From an uncultured Acetatifactor sp. (GTDB taxonomy: Bacteria > Bacillota > Clostridia > Lachnospirales > Lachnospiraceae): a stretch of 9,195 nucleotides of DNA. A model generated the notes under the pieces. The model was not told the origin of the DNA, did not search any database, and saw only the letters and a list, made by a program, of their open reading frames with translations. The stretch lies in the NCBI GenBank assembly GCA_947626405.1, contig CANQSE010000068.1:1-9195 (forward strand), in the 5' to 3' direction. Shown piece by piece: positions 1 to 6,278 of the stretch. A program made the translations under genes and the position numbers. Positions within the stretch are counted from its first letter, which is position 1. Each line of letters opens with the position of its first letter.

Positions 1-2
1 AA

Positions 3-1769
3 GCTGCTGTCCGCCGAAAGGAGCCTAAGGAGCGCCGCGCGGGCAGGACGTTTATGAAGCTCTGCCATTATATGATGCAGTATAAATGGATGCTTGGTCT
101 GGCCATGATCTGCACTCTGGGCAGCAATATTTTTGCGCTTATCGGACCGAAGCTCACAGGTCTTTGTATCGGCGCCATAGAATCCGGAGCGGGAAAGGTG
201 GATTTTGGAAAGGTCGGATATTATGCCGCCTGGATGGCCGGATTTTATGTGATGAGCGCGGCAATGTCGTACGGCCTTCAGGTCCTTATGCTGACAATCA
301 GCCGCAGGGTGGTTTACCGTATGCGTCAGGATGTCTTTGAAAAGCTTATGACACTCAGGGTCGGTTATTTCGATGTACACCAGACGGGAGATATCATAAG
401 CCGTATATCCTACGATATCGACACGTTAAACGCTTCGCTCTCAAGCGATCTGGTACAGCTTTTGACAACCGTAATAACGGTGGTTGGGGCGTTGGTGATG
501 ATGCTCACCATATCTCCGGCGCTTGTGCTGGTGTTCGCCTTTACGGTACCGCTGTCAGTTGCGCTCACAAAATATATCACAGGGAGGACGAGACCGCTGT
601 TTCGCAGGCGTTCTTCTAAGCTTGGGGAACTCAACGGATTTGTGGAGGAAAAAATCACAGGACAGAAGACCCTCAGGGCTTACGGGCGCGAACAGTACAT
701 ACAGGGGAGATTTGACATAAAAAACAAAGAGGCCTGCGACGCGTATTACATGGCGGAGTATTACGGAAGCATCACCGGTCCGTGCGTGAATTTTGTGAAC
801 AATCTTTCGCTTTCGCTTATAAGCGTTTTCGGAGCCCTGCTGTATCTTGCCGGACGCATGAGCGTCGGTGACATTTCCTCCTTTGTGCTTTATTCGCGCA
901 AGTTTTCGGGACCTATCAACGAGGCTGCAAACATCCTGAGCGAGCTTCAGTCGGCGTTTGCGGCGGCGGAGCGTGTGTTCAGGCTTTTAGAGGAGGATCC
1001 GGAAGCTGCGGATATCCCCGGAGCCCGTGCGCTTGAAAACGTGAGCGGGCAGGTGGAGCTTAAGAACGTTAATTTCGGATATGAAAAGGGAAGACAGGTT
1101 ATACACGACCTGAGTCTTACGGCCGCTCCCGGAAAGCTTGTGGCTATTGTTGGGCCGACCGGAGCGGGAAAGACCACGCTCATAAACCTTCTCATGCGTT
1201 TTTATGATCCCGACAGCGGGCAGATACTGGTGGACGGCGAAGCGGCATCCGATTTTACCAGGCAGAGCCTGAGAAAAGCATATGCCATGGTGCTTCAGGA
1301 CACCTGGCTGTTTTACGGCAGCATTTACGAAAATCTGGTCTACGGCAATGCAGACGCCTCAAGGCAGGAGGTGGAAGCGGTCGCAAAAGCGGCGCATGTC
1401 CATTCATTTATAAGGCGTCTGCCACAGGGTTACGATACTATCCTTACCGACGAGGGCACAAATATATCAAAGGGTCAGAAACAGCTTTTAACCATTGCCA
1501 GAGCCATGCTGCTCGATGCAAAGATGCTGATTCTGGACGAAGCGACGTCCAATGTGGACACGCGCACGGAGCGGCAGATCCAGCAGGCAATGTTAAAGCT
1601 CATGGAGGGAAAGACCTGTTTTGTGATAGCCCACAGGCTGTCTACAATTGAAAATGCCGACCTTATTCTGGTGGTAAACGACGGCGAGGTGGTGGAGCAG
1701 GGAACACACAGGGAGCTTATGGAGCAGGACGGCGTCTACCGCAAGCTTTACAACGCTCAGTTTGAGTGA
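3..1769 (+). CDS. ABC exporter half-transporter (permease-ATPase fusion), 5' end cut by window edge
   Basis: ATP-driven membrane exporter subunit, an ABC transmembrane domain followed by a nucleotide-binding domain. Numbered from the ATG at 54, hydrophobic segments lie near residues 12-36, 54-80, 133-155, 156-175 and 245-290. The ATPase shows Walker A GPTGAGKTT (367-375), Q-loop Q415, a signature reading ISKGQKQ (471-477), Walker B LILD with catalytic E496, D-loop SNVD (499-502) and H527. The frame stays open from 54 back to base 3 (translating ...RRKEPKERRAGRTF), and this resembles the basic N-terminal tail of the family leading into a '(R)TF-x-KL-x-x-YM' start. I therefore infer that the true start is left of the window. 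ATG 54 has only a weak AGGA at 45-48. Canonical catalytic residues with a deviating signature match the TM288/LmrD-type subunit of heterodimeric exporters, so a partner gene is expected just upstream. The substrate cannot be told. Confidence 0.93.
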   Translation, partial: AAVRRKEPKERRAGRTFMKLCHYMMQYKWMLGLAMICTLGSNIFALIGPKLTGLCIGAIESGAGKVDFGKVGYYAAWMAGFYVMSAAMSYGLQVLMLTISRRVVYRMRQDVFEKLMTLRVGYFDVHQTGDIISRISYDIDTLNASLSSDLVQLLTTVITVVGALVMMLTISPALVLVFAFTVPLSVALTKYITGRTRPLFRRRSSKLGELNGFVEEKITGQKTLRAYGREQYIQGRFDIKNKEACDAYYMAEYYGSITGPCVNFVNNLSLSLISVFGALLYLAGRMSVGDISSFVLYSRKFSGPINEAANILSELQSAFAAAERVFRLLEEDPEAADIPGARALENVSGQVELKNVNFGYEKGRQVIHDLSLTAAPGKLVAIVGPTGAGKTTLINLLMRFYDPDSGQILVDGEAASDFTRQSLRKAYAMVLQDTWLFYGSIYENLVYGNADASRQEVEAVAKAAHVHSFIRRLPQGYDTILTDEGTNISKGQKQLLTIARAMLLDAKMLILDEATSNVDTRTERQIQQAMLKLMEGKTCFVIAHRLSTIENADLILVVNDGEVVEQGTHRELMEQDGVYRKLYNAQFE

Positions 1770-1784
1770 GTATGGGGGCCGGAT

Positions 1785-2024
1785 ATGGAAAATTCGTACC
1801 GTTATTTTGAAAACAGAGAATGTAAGTATTTCCCCTGCCACGAAGGGCAGGAGGAGTTTAACTGCCTGTTCTGTTACTGTCCGTTGTATTCAAGGGAAAA
1901 ATGTCCGGGAAATCCGTCGTATTTGGAAAAATCCGGTAAGAGAATTAAAGTGTGCTCAAACTGCACGTTTCCCCACGTCCCTTCAAACTACGACGCCGTT
2001 ATAGAGCTTTTAAAAGAAGGCTGA
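1785..2024 (+). CDS. Cys-rich small metal-binding-type protein (PF04071-like)
   Basis: A 79-residue protein with eight cysteines (13, 18, 27, 30, 32, 40, 57, 60) plus H19 and H64. The blocks YFPCHEG, FNCLFCYCPLY and CSNCTFPH match, from memory, the 'cysteine-rich small domain' family (Pfam PF04071). That family is thought to bind metal, probably zinc or an Fe-S cluster; its biochemical role is not established. In some archaea and clostridia it occurs near or fused to cobalamin-related genes, but none is visible here. There is no signal peptide or membrane segment, so it is probably cytosolic. The start is ATG 1785 with a G-rich GGGGG at 1774-1778 as a weak ribosome site. It lies 15 nt after the ABC gene in the same direction, so it is probably co-transcribed. 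Length is normal for a stand-alone family member. Confidence 0.85.
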   Translation: MENSYRYFENRECKYFPCHEGQEEFNCLFCYCPLYSREKCPGNPSYLEKSGKRIKVCSNCTFPHVPSNYDAVIELLKEG

Positions 2025-2038
2025 AGAAGTTTTTTCAG
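2021..2038. terminator. Weak bidirectional terminator candidate between convergent genes
   Basis: The 41-nt gap between the convergent Cys-rich and CDF genes, together with the end of the former, contains an imperfect hairpin: CTGAAGA pairs with TTTTCAG (one G-T wobble) around a 4-nt loop. A T-run within the stem and a second TTTTT at 2042-2046 follow on the plus strand. On the minus strand the hairpin is followed by a TTCTTTT stretch. The stem is AT-rich and weak, so this is only the best candidate in a place where a terminator is expected. Confidence 0.25.
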
Positions 2039-2065
2039 GATGTTTTTCAGTATGCGGAAAGAGTG

Positions 2066-2962
2066 TCACGCTTCCGGCCTGGCAGGATTCACATGAACCA
2101 TTATATGCTTGACCCTGGAAAAGTTCTGCTCGATGGAATCGTGGACACGTTCCGCAATCCTGTGGGCTTCACTCAGGGTCATATTTCCGTCTGCGCTTAT
2201 TTCTATATCAATGTAGATTCTGTTTCCGAAAACGCGCGTGCGCAGAAGATCCACACTTATCACGCCCGGCTGCGAAAGGGCGTTAAGGCGCAGCTTTTCC
2301 TCGGTTTCATCGTCACATGCCTTGTCTACCATCTTGTCGATTGCATCCTTAAAGATTCTTACGGCTTCCTTGCCGATGAGAACACAGATGACGAGACTTG
2401 CAACGGGGTCAAGCGCAGCAAATCCCATCCTTGCGCCAAGTATGCCGATGAAAGCGCCGATGGATGAGAGTGCGTCCGAGCGGTGGTGCCATGCGTCCGC
2501 CATCAGCACGCCGGAATCGATTCTGAGAGCAACGATTCTGGTATATCGATACATTGCTTCCTTTACAATGATGGAAATCACCGCCGCCCACAGCGCAAGT
2601 CTTCCGGGCGCTTCCAGTCCTGAATACTGCTCCGAGAAAATATCGGTAAGCGCTTTATAGCCTATTCCGAGCCCGGTCACGCACAGAATAGTAGACAGGA
2701 CGATTGCGGCGGCGCATTCCATGCGCTCATGTCCGTACGGATGCTCTCTGTCGGAAGCCTTTCCGGAGATTTTCACGCCTATGATTACTATAAATGTGCT
2801 GAACACGTCGGAAGCCGAGTGTACAGCGTCGCTTATCATCGCTCCCGAGCCTGCGATAAGGCCGGCCAGCAGCTTAAAAGCCGAAAGAACCACGTTTGCG
2901 GCAATGCTTATGACGGATACCCGCATGGCCGCTTTCTCGTTGTCTATGTAGCCGTTTTCCAT
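2066..2962 (-). CDS. Cation diffusion facilitator (CDF) family metal exporter
   Basis: A 298-residue inner-membrane antiporter of the CDF family, which exports divalent metal (Zn, Fe, Mn, Co or Cd depending on the member) in exchange for protons. Transmembrane metal-site motifs are visible: SDAVHSASD with D45, H48 and D52 in TM2, and ADAWHHRSD with H159 and D163 in TM5. The family signature DREHPYGHERME at 71-82 lies in the TM2-TM3 loop. Six hydrophobic segments are followed by a cytosolic C-terminal domain (about 205-298) typical of the dimerisation domain, ending in HIMVHVNP. Length is standard. The start ATG has AGGGGG 8 nt upstream. It lies 46 nt downstream of the 761-residue gene on the same strand, so it is probably the second gene of that transcript. 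Metal specificity is not readable with confidence. Confidence 0.93.
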   Translation of the reverse strand: MENGYIDNEKAAMRVSVISIAANVVLSAFKLLAGLIAGSGAMISDAVHSASDVFSTFIVIIGVKISGKASDREHPYGHERMECAAAIVLSTILCVTGLGIGYKALTDIFSEQYSGLEAPGRLALWAAVISIIVKEAMYRYTRIVALRIDSGVLMADAWHHRSDALSSIGAFIGILGARMGFAALDPVASLVICVLIGKEAVRIFKDAIDKMVDKACDDETEEKLRLNALSQPGVISVDLLRTRVFGNRIYIDIEISADGNMTLSEAHRIAERVHDSIEQNFSRVKHIMVHVNPARPEA

Positions 2963-3008
2963 ATGGCGGACCCCCTAATTGTTTTACAGGTCGCTTGCAG
3001 CCCGGGTT

Positions 3009-5294
3009 TTATACGCTGCCTTTGGCGAAAGCAATTTCCGCAGTCAGGGTGTTCGGAATGCTGCCTCCTGAATTTTTGATTTTCTGCGCAAGGACCTCCA
3101 GATGATGGACGCGCTGTCCGGTAAGAACCTTGTAACGCTCAAGAAGCTCGGAATACAGCGGGTTCTGGGTCATGCCGGCCATCAGCTTCGCGGGGAAAGG
3201 GCAGTAGGAGAACATGATCCGGCGCGCCACCTTGTTTAACCTCGGCGAGTTATTGCCCTCAAATAACACCCAAATCATATAATCCCTGACAAACATTTCC
3301 TTAAAACTGTTTTTGGCACGCTGCAGGCTTACGCGGACGCGCTCCTTGGCCTCTGCGCTCAGATCGTGGTTTTTGCGGTAGAACTGGACGTAGTCGAAAT
3401 ATTCGCTTGTCATGGAGCGCTCTGAGACGTCGTTCCAGCGCGTGCCCTGTATGCGCTTGCACATTTCCCAGCGGAACTCGCCTGTCAGACGGACCATTGT
3501 CGCGGTGAGATCCTCCATGTGGAAGATGGAAAAAGCTATCCTGCCGGGGCTGTTTCGTTTCTTCCCCTCTATTTCCTGCCACATGATGCCGCGGATCCCG
3601 ACGTTGGGCGCAAGAATTACATCGGGCAGGTATTCAAGATGTATTGTCTCCTTGCCCATGACTTCCATATTTTCATAATCCATGCTCTCTCTGTAGAACG
3701 CGGAATAATCAACGCTTCTTATGCTCTCCAGCGCCTTGTTTATCTTAGCCGCGGTGACGAATGAGCTTTTGAGATCCTTAAGCACGTTTTCGGCGGAAAA
3801 GACGGGGCAGAATGTGCTTATGCGCCCGAAGGTCACCTTGTTTACCGACAGGAACATATTCTGCAGCTCAAAATTCACTTTGCTCATGGGATCCTGCTCC
3901 ATGGCGCTTACCTGCGACGCGGTCAGATTACCCTGCGCCTTCTGCTTGTGGATGTAGTCGCTGTAGTCCTCGTCGAACTCGTTGCGGCTCGGGCTCTTGT
4001 CGCCTCTGTAGATGGCGTTTAGCCAGTCATAAAACGTGTATACGCCGAAGCTGCTCTGGTCTTCCATTCCGAAGGTGAGATTGTAAAGCGTCACGCTGTT
4101 TGAACTGCCGGCAAGCTCCTCGTCCACATATCCGAAATACAGAAACATTTTTACGGGAATGGGTATACGGATGGCGGACAGGGTCCTCTCAAAGACGGCG
4201 GCGTAAAGGGAATAAAACTCCGCGGTCAGGTGCCTGCGCAGACGGGTCGTTACGTCGTCAAGGGAGTTTTTGTCATCAAGCTCCCTGTAGGCTATAATGT
4301 GCTGGCGGAAAGAATCGGCTTCGTCAAAGGCCGAACCGGCAAATTCAAGTATGGTGTTCATGCTGCCGGCAAGCTCCGACAGGATGGAAGCCGTCAGAGC
4401 GTCGTCCTTACTGTCGTCGGCGGATGCAGGTTTTGATATGGCGGCCATCTTGCTGCGGAATCCGCCCACTCTTGCGGCCACCTGGGAGGCGTCAAGTGAA
4501 GGATTTCCCTCAAAATGGCGTATCATGCGCTCAATATCCGAGCATAGCGAAACCGCGTCCTCCGATCCAGCGCCAAGCTTGTAATATAAGGAAGTATAAA
4601 AATCAAACAGATCGTTTGACGAGCTGTTGAAATAATACTGAAGTATACGTGAACAGTAGTTGTTCTGCTCCTCAAGCACTGAGTAGGTTTTTCTGAAGTC
4701 CAGGCTGCCCTTGCGCAGCATGCCGAGTGAGATTCCGGGCTCAGTCACCATTGCCTTTGCGTGTTCGCCGGAATATATATTCTGGAGTCCAAGATAATAA
4801 CTGTTAAGCCAGATATCGGGATCCTCCTCCACGATATATGAGGCCACGTCGAGTACGCCCTCAAGCGCTCTGGGCTGCACCCTGTAGCGTGAGCATAGAG
4901 AGTTGTATTTCTCATAGTCTCCCATCAGATTCTGGTGCAGGGTCGCGCAGTTCATCTCGGATACGGAGCTCTGCGCAAGCAGAGTGTTGATCTGGCGAAA
5001 CAGCGAGAGCATAAAGACTCTTGCGGCATCGGGATGCTTCTGGAGCAGATCCCCAAGAGCTTCCATGTTGTTTATAGGGTAAGTCAGTATGCTCGTTTCC
5101 TCCGCAGCCGTGTAGCTGAGAAAGTGTACCTCGGAGCATATTTCGCAGATCCCGATCACGTCCGCTTTTTTCAGCGTGTAGCTTCCTCCGGGGTAATAAG
5201 CGTTTACGACGCCGTTCGTGATAATGTGGAGCGCGGTCATCGGCTGACCGATTTTATAGATTTCTTTTCCCTTTGCCAAGATGGTTCCCGCCAT
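3009..5294 (-). CDS. Large protein with N-terminal cyclic-nucleotide-binding-like domain, function unknown
   Basis: A 761-residue protein. Residues 1 to about 120 look like a Crp-type cyclic nucleotide-binding beta-roll: an 'ILAKGKEIYKIGQP..LHIITNGVVNAYY' style opening, then a degenerate phosphate-binding cassette around 47-66 (IGICE, then SYTAAEET). The usual Arg of a PRAA-type cassette is absent, so ordinary cAMP binding is doubtful. No DNA-binding HTH follows. Instead about 640 residues of unrecognised, mainly helical-looking and soluble sequence come next, with no obvious membrane span. A region from about 560 to 700 (starting ILAPNVGIRG, including MWQEIEG and EFRWEMCKRIQ) looks like a compact conserved domain, but I cannot name it. 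The start ATG is supported by AGGAAG 6-7 nt upstream. It is followed by the CDF exporter and preceded by a long repeat-rich leader. A ligand-sensing cytosolic protein is my inference only. Confidence 0.9.
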   Translation of the reverse strand: MAGTILAKGKEIYKIGQPMTALHIITNGVVNAYYPGGSYTLKKADVIGICEICSEVHFLSYTAAEETSILTYPINNMEALGDLLQKHPDAARVFMLSLFRQINTLLAQSSVSEMNCATLHQNLMGDYEKYNSLCSRYRVQPRALEGVLDVASYIVEEDPDIWLNSYYLGLQNIYSGEHAKAMVTEPGISLGMLRKGSLDFRKTYSVLEEQNNYCSRILQYYFNSSSNDLFDFYTSLYYKLGAGSEDAVSLCSDIERMIRHFEGNPSLDASQVAARVGGFRSKMAAISKPASADDSKDDALTASILSELAGSMNTILEFAGSAFDEADSFRQHIIAYRELDDKNSLDDVTTRLRRHLTAEFYSLYAAVFERTLSAIRIPIPVKMFLYFGYVDEELAGSSNSVTLYNLTFGMEDQSSFGVYTFYDWLNAIYRGDKSPSRNEFDEDYSDYIHKQKAQGNLTASQVSAMEQDPMSKVNFELQNMFLSVNKVTFGRISTFCPVFSAENVLKDLKSSFVTAAKINKALESIRSVDYSAFYRESMDYENMEVMGKETIHLEYLPDVILAPNVGIRGIMWQEIEGKKRNSPGRIAFSIFHMEDLTATMVRLTGEFRWEMCKRIQGTRWNDVSERSMTSEYFDYVQFYRKNHDLSAEAKERVRVSLQRAKNSFKEMFVRDYMIWVLFEGNNSPRLNKVARRIMFSYCPFPAKLMAGMTQNPLYSELLERYKVLTGQRVHHLEVLAQKIKNSGGSIPNTLTAEIAFAKGSV

Positions 5295-5308
5295 ATTTCT
5301 TCCTGCCC

Positions 5309-5348
5309 TTCTGATGCGTTTTTAATTTAAATTCTGATGCGTTTTAAT
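5309..5348. repeat. Tandem direct repeat TTCTGATGCGTTTTAAT, two copies
   Basis: TTCTGATGCG followed by a T-run and AAT occurs at 5309-5326 (five Ts) and again at 5332-5348 (four Ts), so the copies start 23 nt apart, about two helical turns. They lie 15-54 nt upstream of the start codon of the leftward 761-residue gene. This position fits an operator or leader element, but no protein is known to bind it. Confidence 0.7.
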
Positions 5349-5392
5349 CGTAACGGTTAAGCACTCCGTCTTATTAAGCCCGGTCATGCAGG

Positions 5393-5426
5393 TGTTTTCC
5401 CTGCAGACCGCCTGAGCGCGTCTGCA
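5393..5426. repeat. 34-nt hairpin repeat, copy A
   Basis: This copy matches 5462-5495 at 33 of 34 positions. It contains a perfect 8-bp inverted repeat, CTGCAGAC (5401-5408) and GTCTGCAG (5420-5427), around an 11-nt loop. If the leftward promoter at 5598 is correct, the hairpin would form in the leader RNA of the 761-residue gene. It may also belong to a dispersed REP-like repeat family. Confidence 0.8.
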
Positions 5427-5461
5427 GCATCGTAGTCATATGCCACGCCGATTAAACCGGA

Positions 5462-5495
5462 TGTTTTCCCTGCAGACCGTCTGAGCGCGTCTGCA
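5462..5495. repeat. 34-nt hairpin repeat, copy B
   Basis: This is the second copy, 69 nt from the first, with one substitution (T at 5480 against C at 5411). The stem TGCAGAC (5471-5477) with GTCTGCA (5489-5495) is 7 bp around an 11-nt loop. Both copies are flanked on the left by a similar ATTAA..CCGG stretch, so the duplicated unit is somewhat larger than 34 nt but diverged. Confidence 0.8.
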
Positions 5496-5508
5496 CCTTT
5501 AGAGGTGC
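5493..5508. other. Short perfect hairpin GCACCT-TTAG-AGGTGC
   Basis: A perfect 6-bp stem with a TTAG loop abuts, and overlaps by three bases, hairpin repeat copy B. No T-run follows on either strand, so it is not an ordinary intrinsic terminator. It could stack on, or compete with, the neighbouring repeat hairpin in RNA. Confidence 0.5.
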
Positions 5509-5597
5509 TCTCTTACCTGGCGTCCGTTACGTGAACAGCCGGGCACAGGCGCGTCGTTTTGTTAAAGTTTATATGCCGGATTGGAGCGCTACAAAAC

Positions 5598-5606
5598 ATA
5601 ATACCA
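5598..5606 (-). promoter_or_regulatory. Leftward extended -10 promoter candidate (TGGTATTAT)
   Basis: On the minus strand TGG-TATTAT is an extended -10 with five of six consensus bases in the hexamer. No good -35 is present at 17 nt, which is tolerated for extended -10 promoters. It would start transcription near 5591 and give the 761-residue gene a leader of roughly 300 nt that includes both hairpin repeats. An alternative, weaker pair on the same strand is TTGTAT, 17 nt, TAAGAT just upstream. Confidence 0.45.
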
Positions 5607-5646
5607 CAAATCTTACACAATTGTACATAAAAATACAATAAACTAT

Positions 5647-5694
5647 CTTGATTTTTTTCTTGATTTTTTTGCTGAATTTTTTGCTGTACTTTTA
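5647..5694. repeat. 12-bp-period T-tract array
   Basis: CTTGATTTTTTT occurs twice in tandem (5647-5658, 5659-5670), followed by the diverged units GCTGAATTTTTT (5671-5682) and GCTGTACTTTTA (5683-5694). T-tracts recurring every 12 bp, just upstream of the rightward -10, could bend DNA or act like an UP element. Replication slippage is an equally simple origin. Confidence 0.75.
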
Positions 5695-5703
5695 TTAAAT
5701 TTG

Positions 5704-5712
5704 TGTTAAAAT
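5704..5712 (+). promoter_or_regulatory. Rightward extended -10 promoter (TGTTAAAAT)
   Basis: TG-T-TAAAAT is an extended -10 with a five-of-six hexamer. No convincing -35 lies at 17 nt; TTGCTG at 5681 is 20 nt away. Transcription would begin near 5719, inside the small palindrome ACATATGT (5719-5726), leaving a leader of about 50 nt before the ATG at 5771. This serves the DUF6508-like gene and possibly the TetR gene. Confidence 0.55.
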
Positions 5713-5770
5713 AAAAATACATATGTGTCATTTTTCAGAATTTCATGGGAAACGGGGGCGGAGCGGTTGT

Positions 5771-6238
5771 ATGGAACAGACTGTTGAATACCGTCAGAAG
5801 CTGGTTGAAGAATATAAGAGGGTTACTGCGCCGCTGTTTAAATATCTGCCATGGCTGGAGAGCAATGCGGGACAGAAGGGCAGCACACTTTATCAGGGCG
5901 ACGGTACGGGAGAGAACGTAATGCACTTTCCGGTCTATGATTCCACGCTCTTAAGTTTTGTGAAGGAGGCCGGAGCATCCCCTCTGATGGACAAAAACTA
6001 CAGCTATATTTATACGCGAAACAGAATCAGAACCCATGACGACGAGAAAAGGATAATTGCCTCGGCGGAGCTTAAGGACTGGGATGTCCTGAGGGGGATC
6101 CTTTCCAAGTACGTACTGGGCGGCAGGACAAGAGGGCTTATGTGGAGCGAAGCCGTGGAGCAGAATCTGTTTTTGCTTGTGTTGAAGCAGATGCAGAAGA
6201 TTATAGAATTTTGGGACAAACCACTCGATATCAGGTGA
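5771..6238 (+). CDS. DUF6508-like protein, function unknown
   Basis: A 155-residue, probably cytosolic protein without signal or membrane segments. The pattern FPVYDSTLLSF (53-63), then SPLMD (70-74), and the C-terminal block ILSKYVLGGRTRGLMW (110-125) followed by EAV and FLLVLKQM resembles the DUF6508 family as I remember it. No activity is known for that family, so no function is assigned. I chose ATG 5771 because GGAG sits at 5760-5763 with 7-nt spacing. An in-frame ATG at 5723 would add 16 residues but lies only about 4 nt after the predicted transcription start and has no ribosome site. The TetR gene follows after 40 nt, so the two are probably co-transcribed. Confidence 0.8.
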   Translation: MEQTVEYRQKLVEEYKRVTAPLFKYLPWLESNAGQKGSTLYQGDGTGENVMHFPVYDSTLLSFVKEAGASPLMDKNYSYIYTRNRIRTHDDEKRIIASAELKDWDVLRGILSKYVLGGRTRGLMWSEAVEQNLFLLVLKQMQKIIEFWDKPLDIR

Positions 6239-6278
6239 CGGGGAAGAATGCCGTCTGTGGCGGCAGAAAAGAGGAAAA

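Larger units (their letters stand above)
5295..5770. other. Divergent intergenic control region
   Basis: This 476-nt gap separates the leftward 761-residue gene from the rightward DUF6508-like gene. From left to right it contains two copies of a 17-nt direct repeat next to the leftward start, two 34-nt hairpin repeats, a 6-bp hairpin, a leftward extended -10, a 12-bp-period T-tract array and a rightward extended -10. Bases from about 5590 to 5725 are much more AT-rich than the genes around them. The short minus-strand frame 5513-5731 is low-complexity and I do not regard it as a gene. Confidence 0.8.

Noticed and set aside
1..57. A second plus-strand frame ending in TGA at 55-57, overlapping ATG 54 as ATGA
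   Set aside because: It would suggest an upstream gene coupled to ATG 54, but only 18 codons are visible and the sequence is not recognisable. The alternative frame continuing into the ABC protein fits the family better. It cannot be settled without upstream sequence.
1952..2467. 171-codon plus-strand frame
   Set aside because: Most of it is antisense to the CDF exporter, it overlaps the Cys-rich gene, and it has no recognisable family.
3009..5294. Crp/Fnr-type transcription factor
   Set aside because: No helix-turn-helix follows the cNBD-like domain, and the protein is more than three times the usual Crp length.
4935..5330. 131-codon plus-strand frame
   Set aside because: Antisense to the well-supported start of the 761-residue gene; no ribosome site or family features.
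5388..5508. CRISPR-like array from the repeated 34-mer
   Set aside because: Only two copies with one 35-nt gap, internal strong hairpins, no further repeats and no cas genes in the window.
5513..5731. 72-codon minus-strand frame with QQKNQEKNQ-type repeats
   Set aside because: The repeats are just the T-tract array read in translation. It spans both promoter candidates and has no recognisable family.
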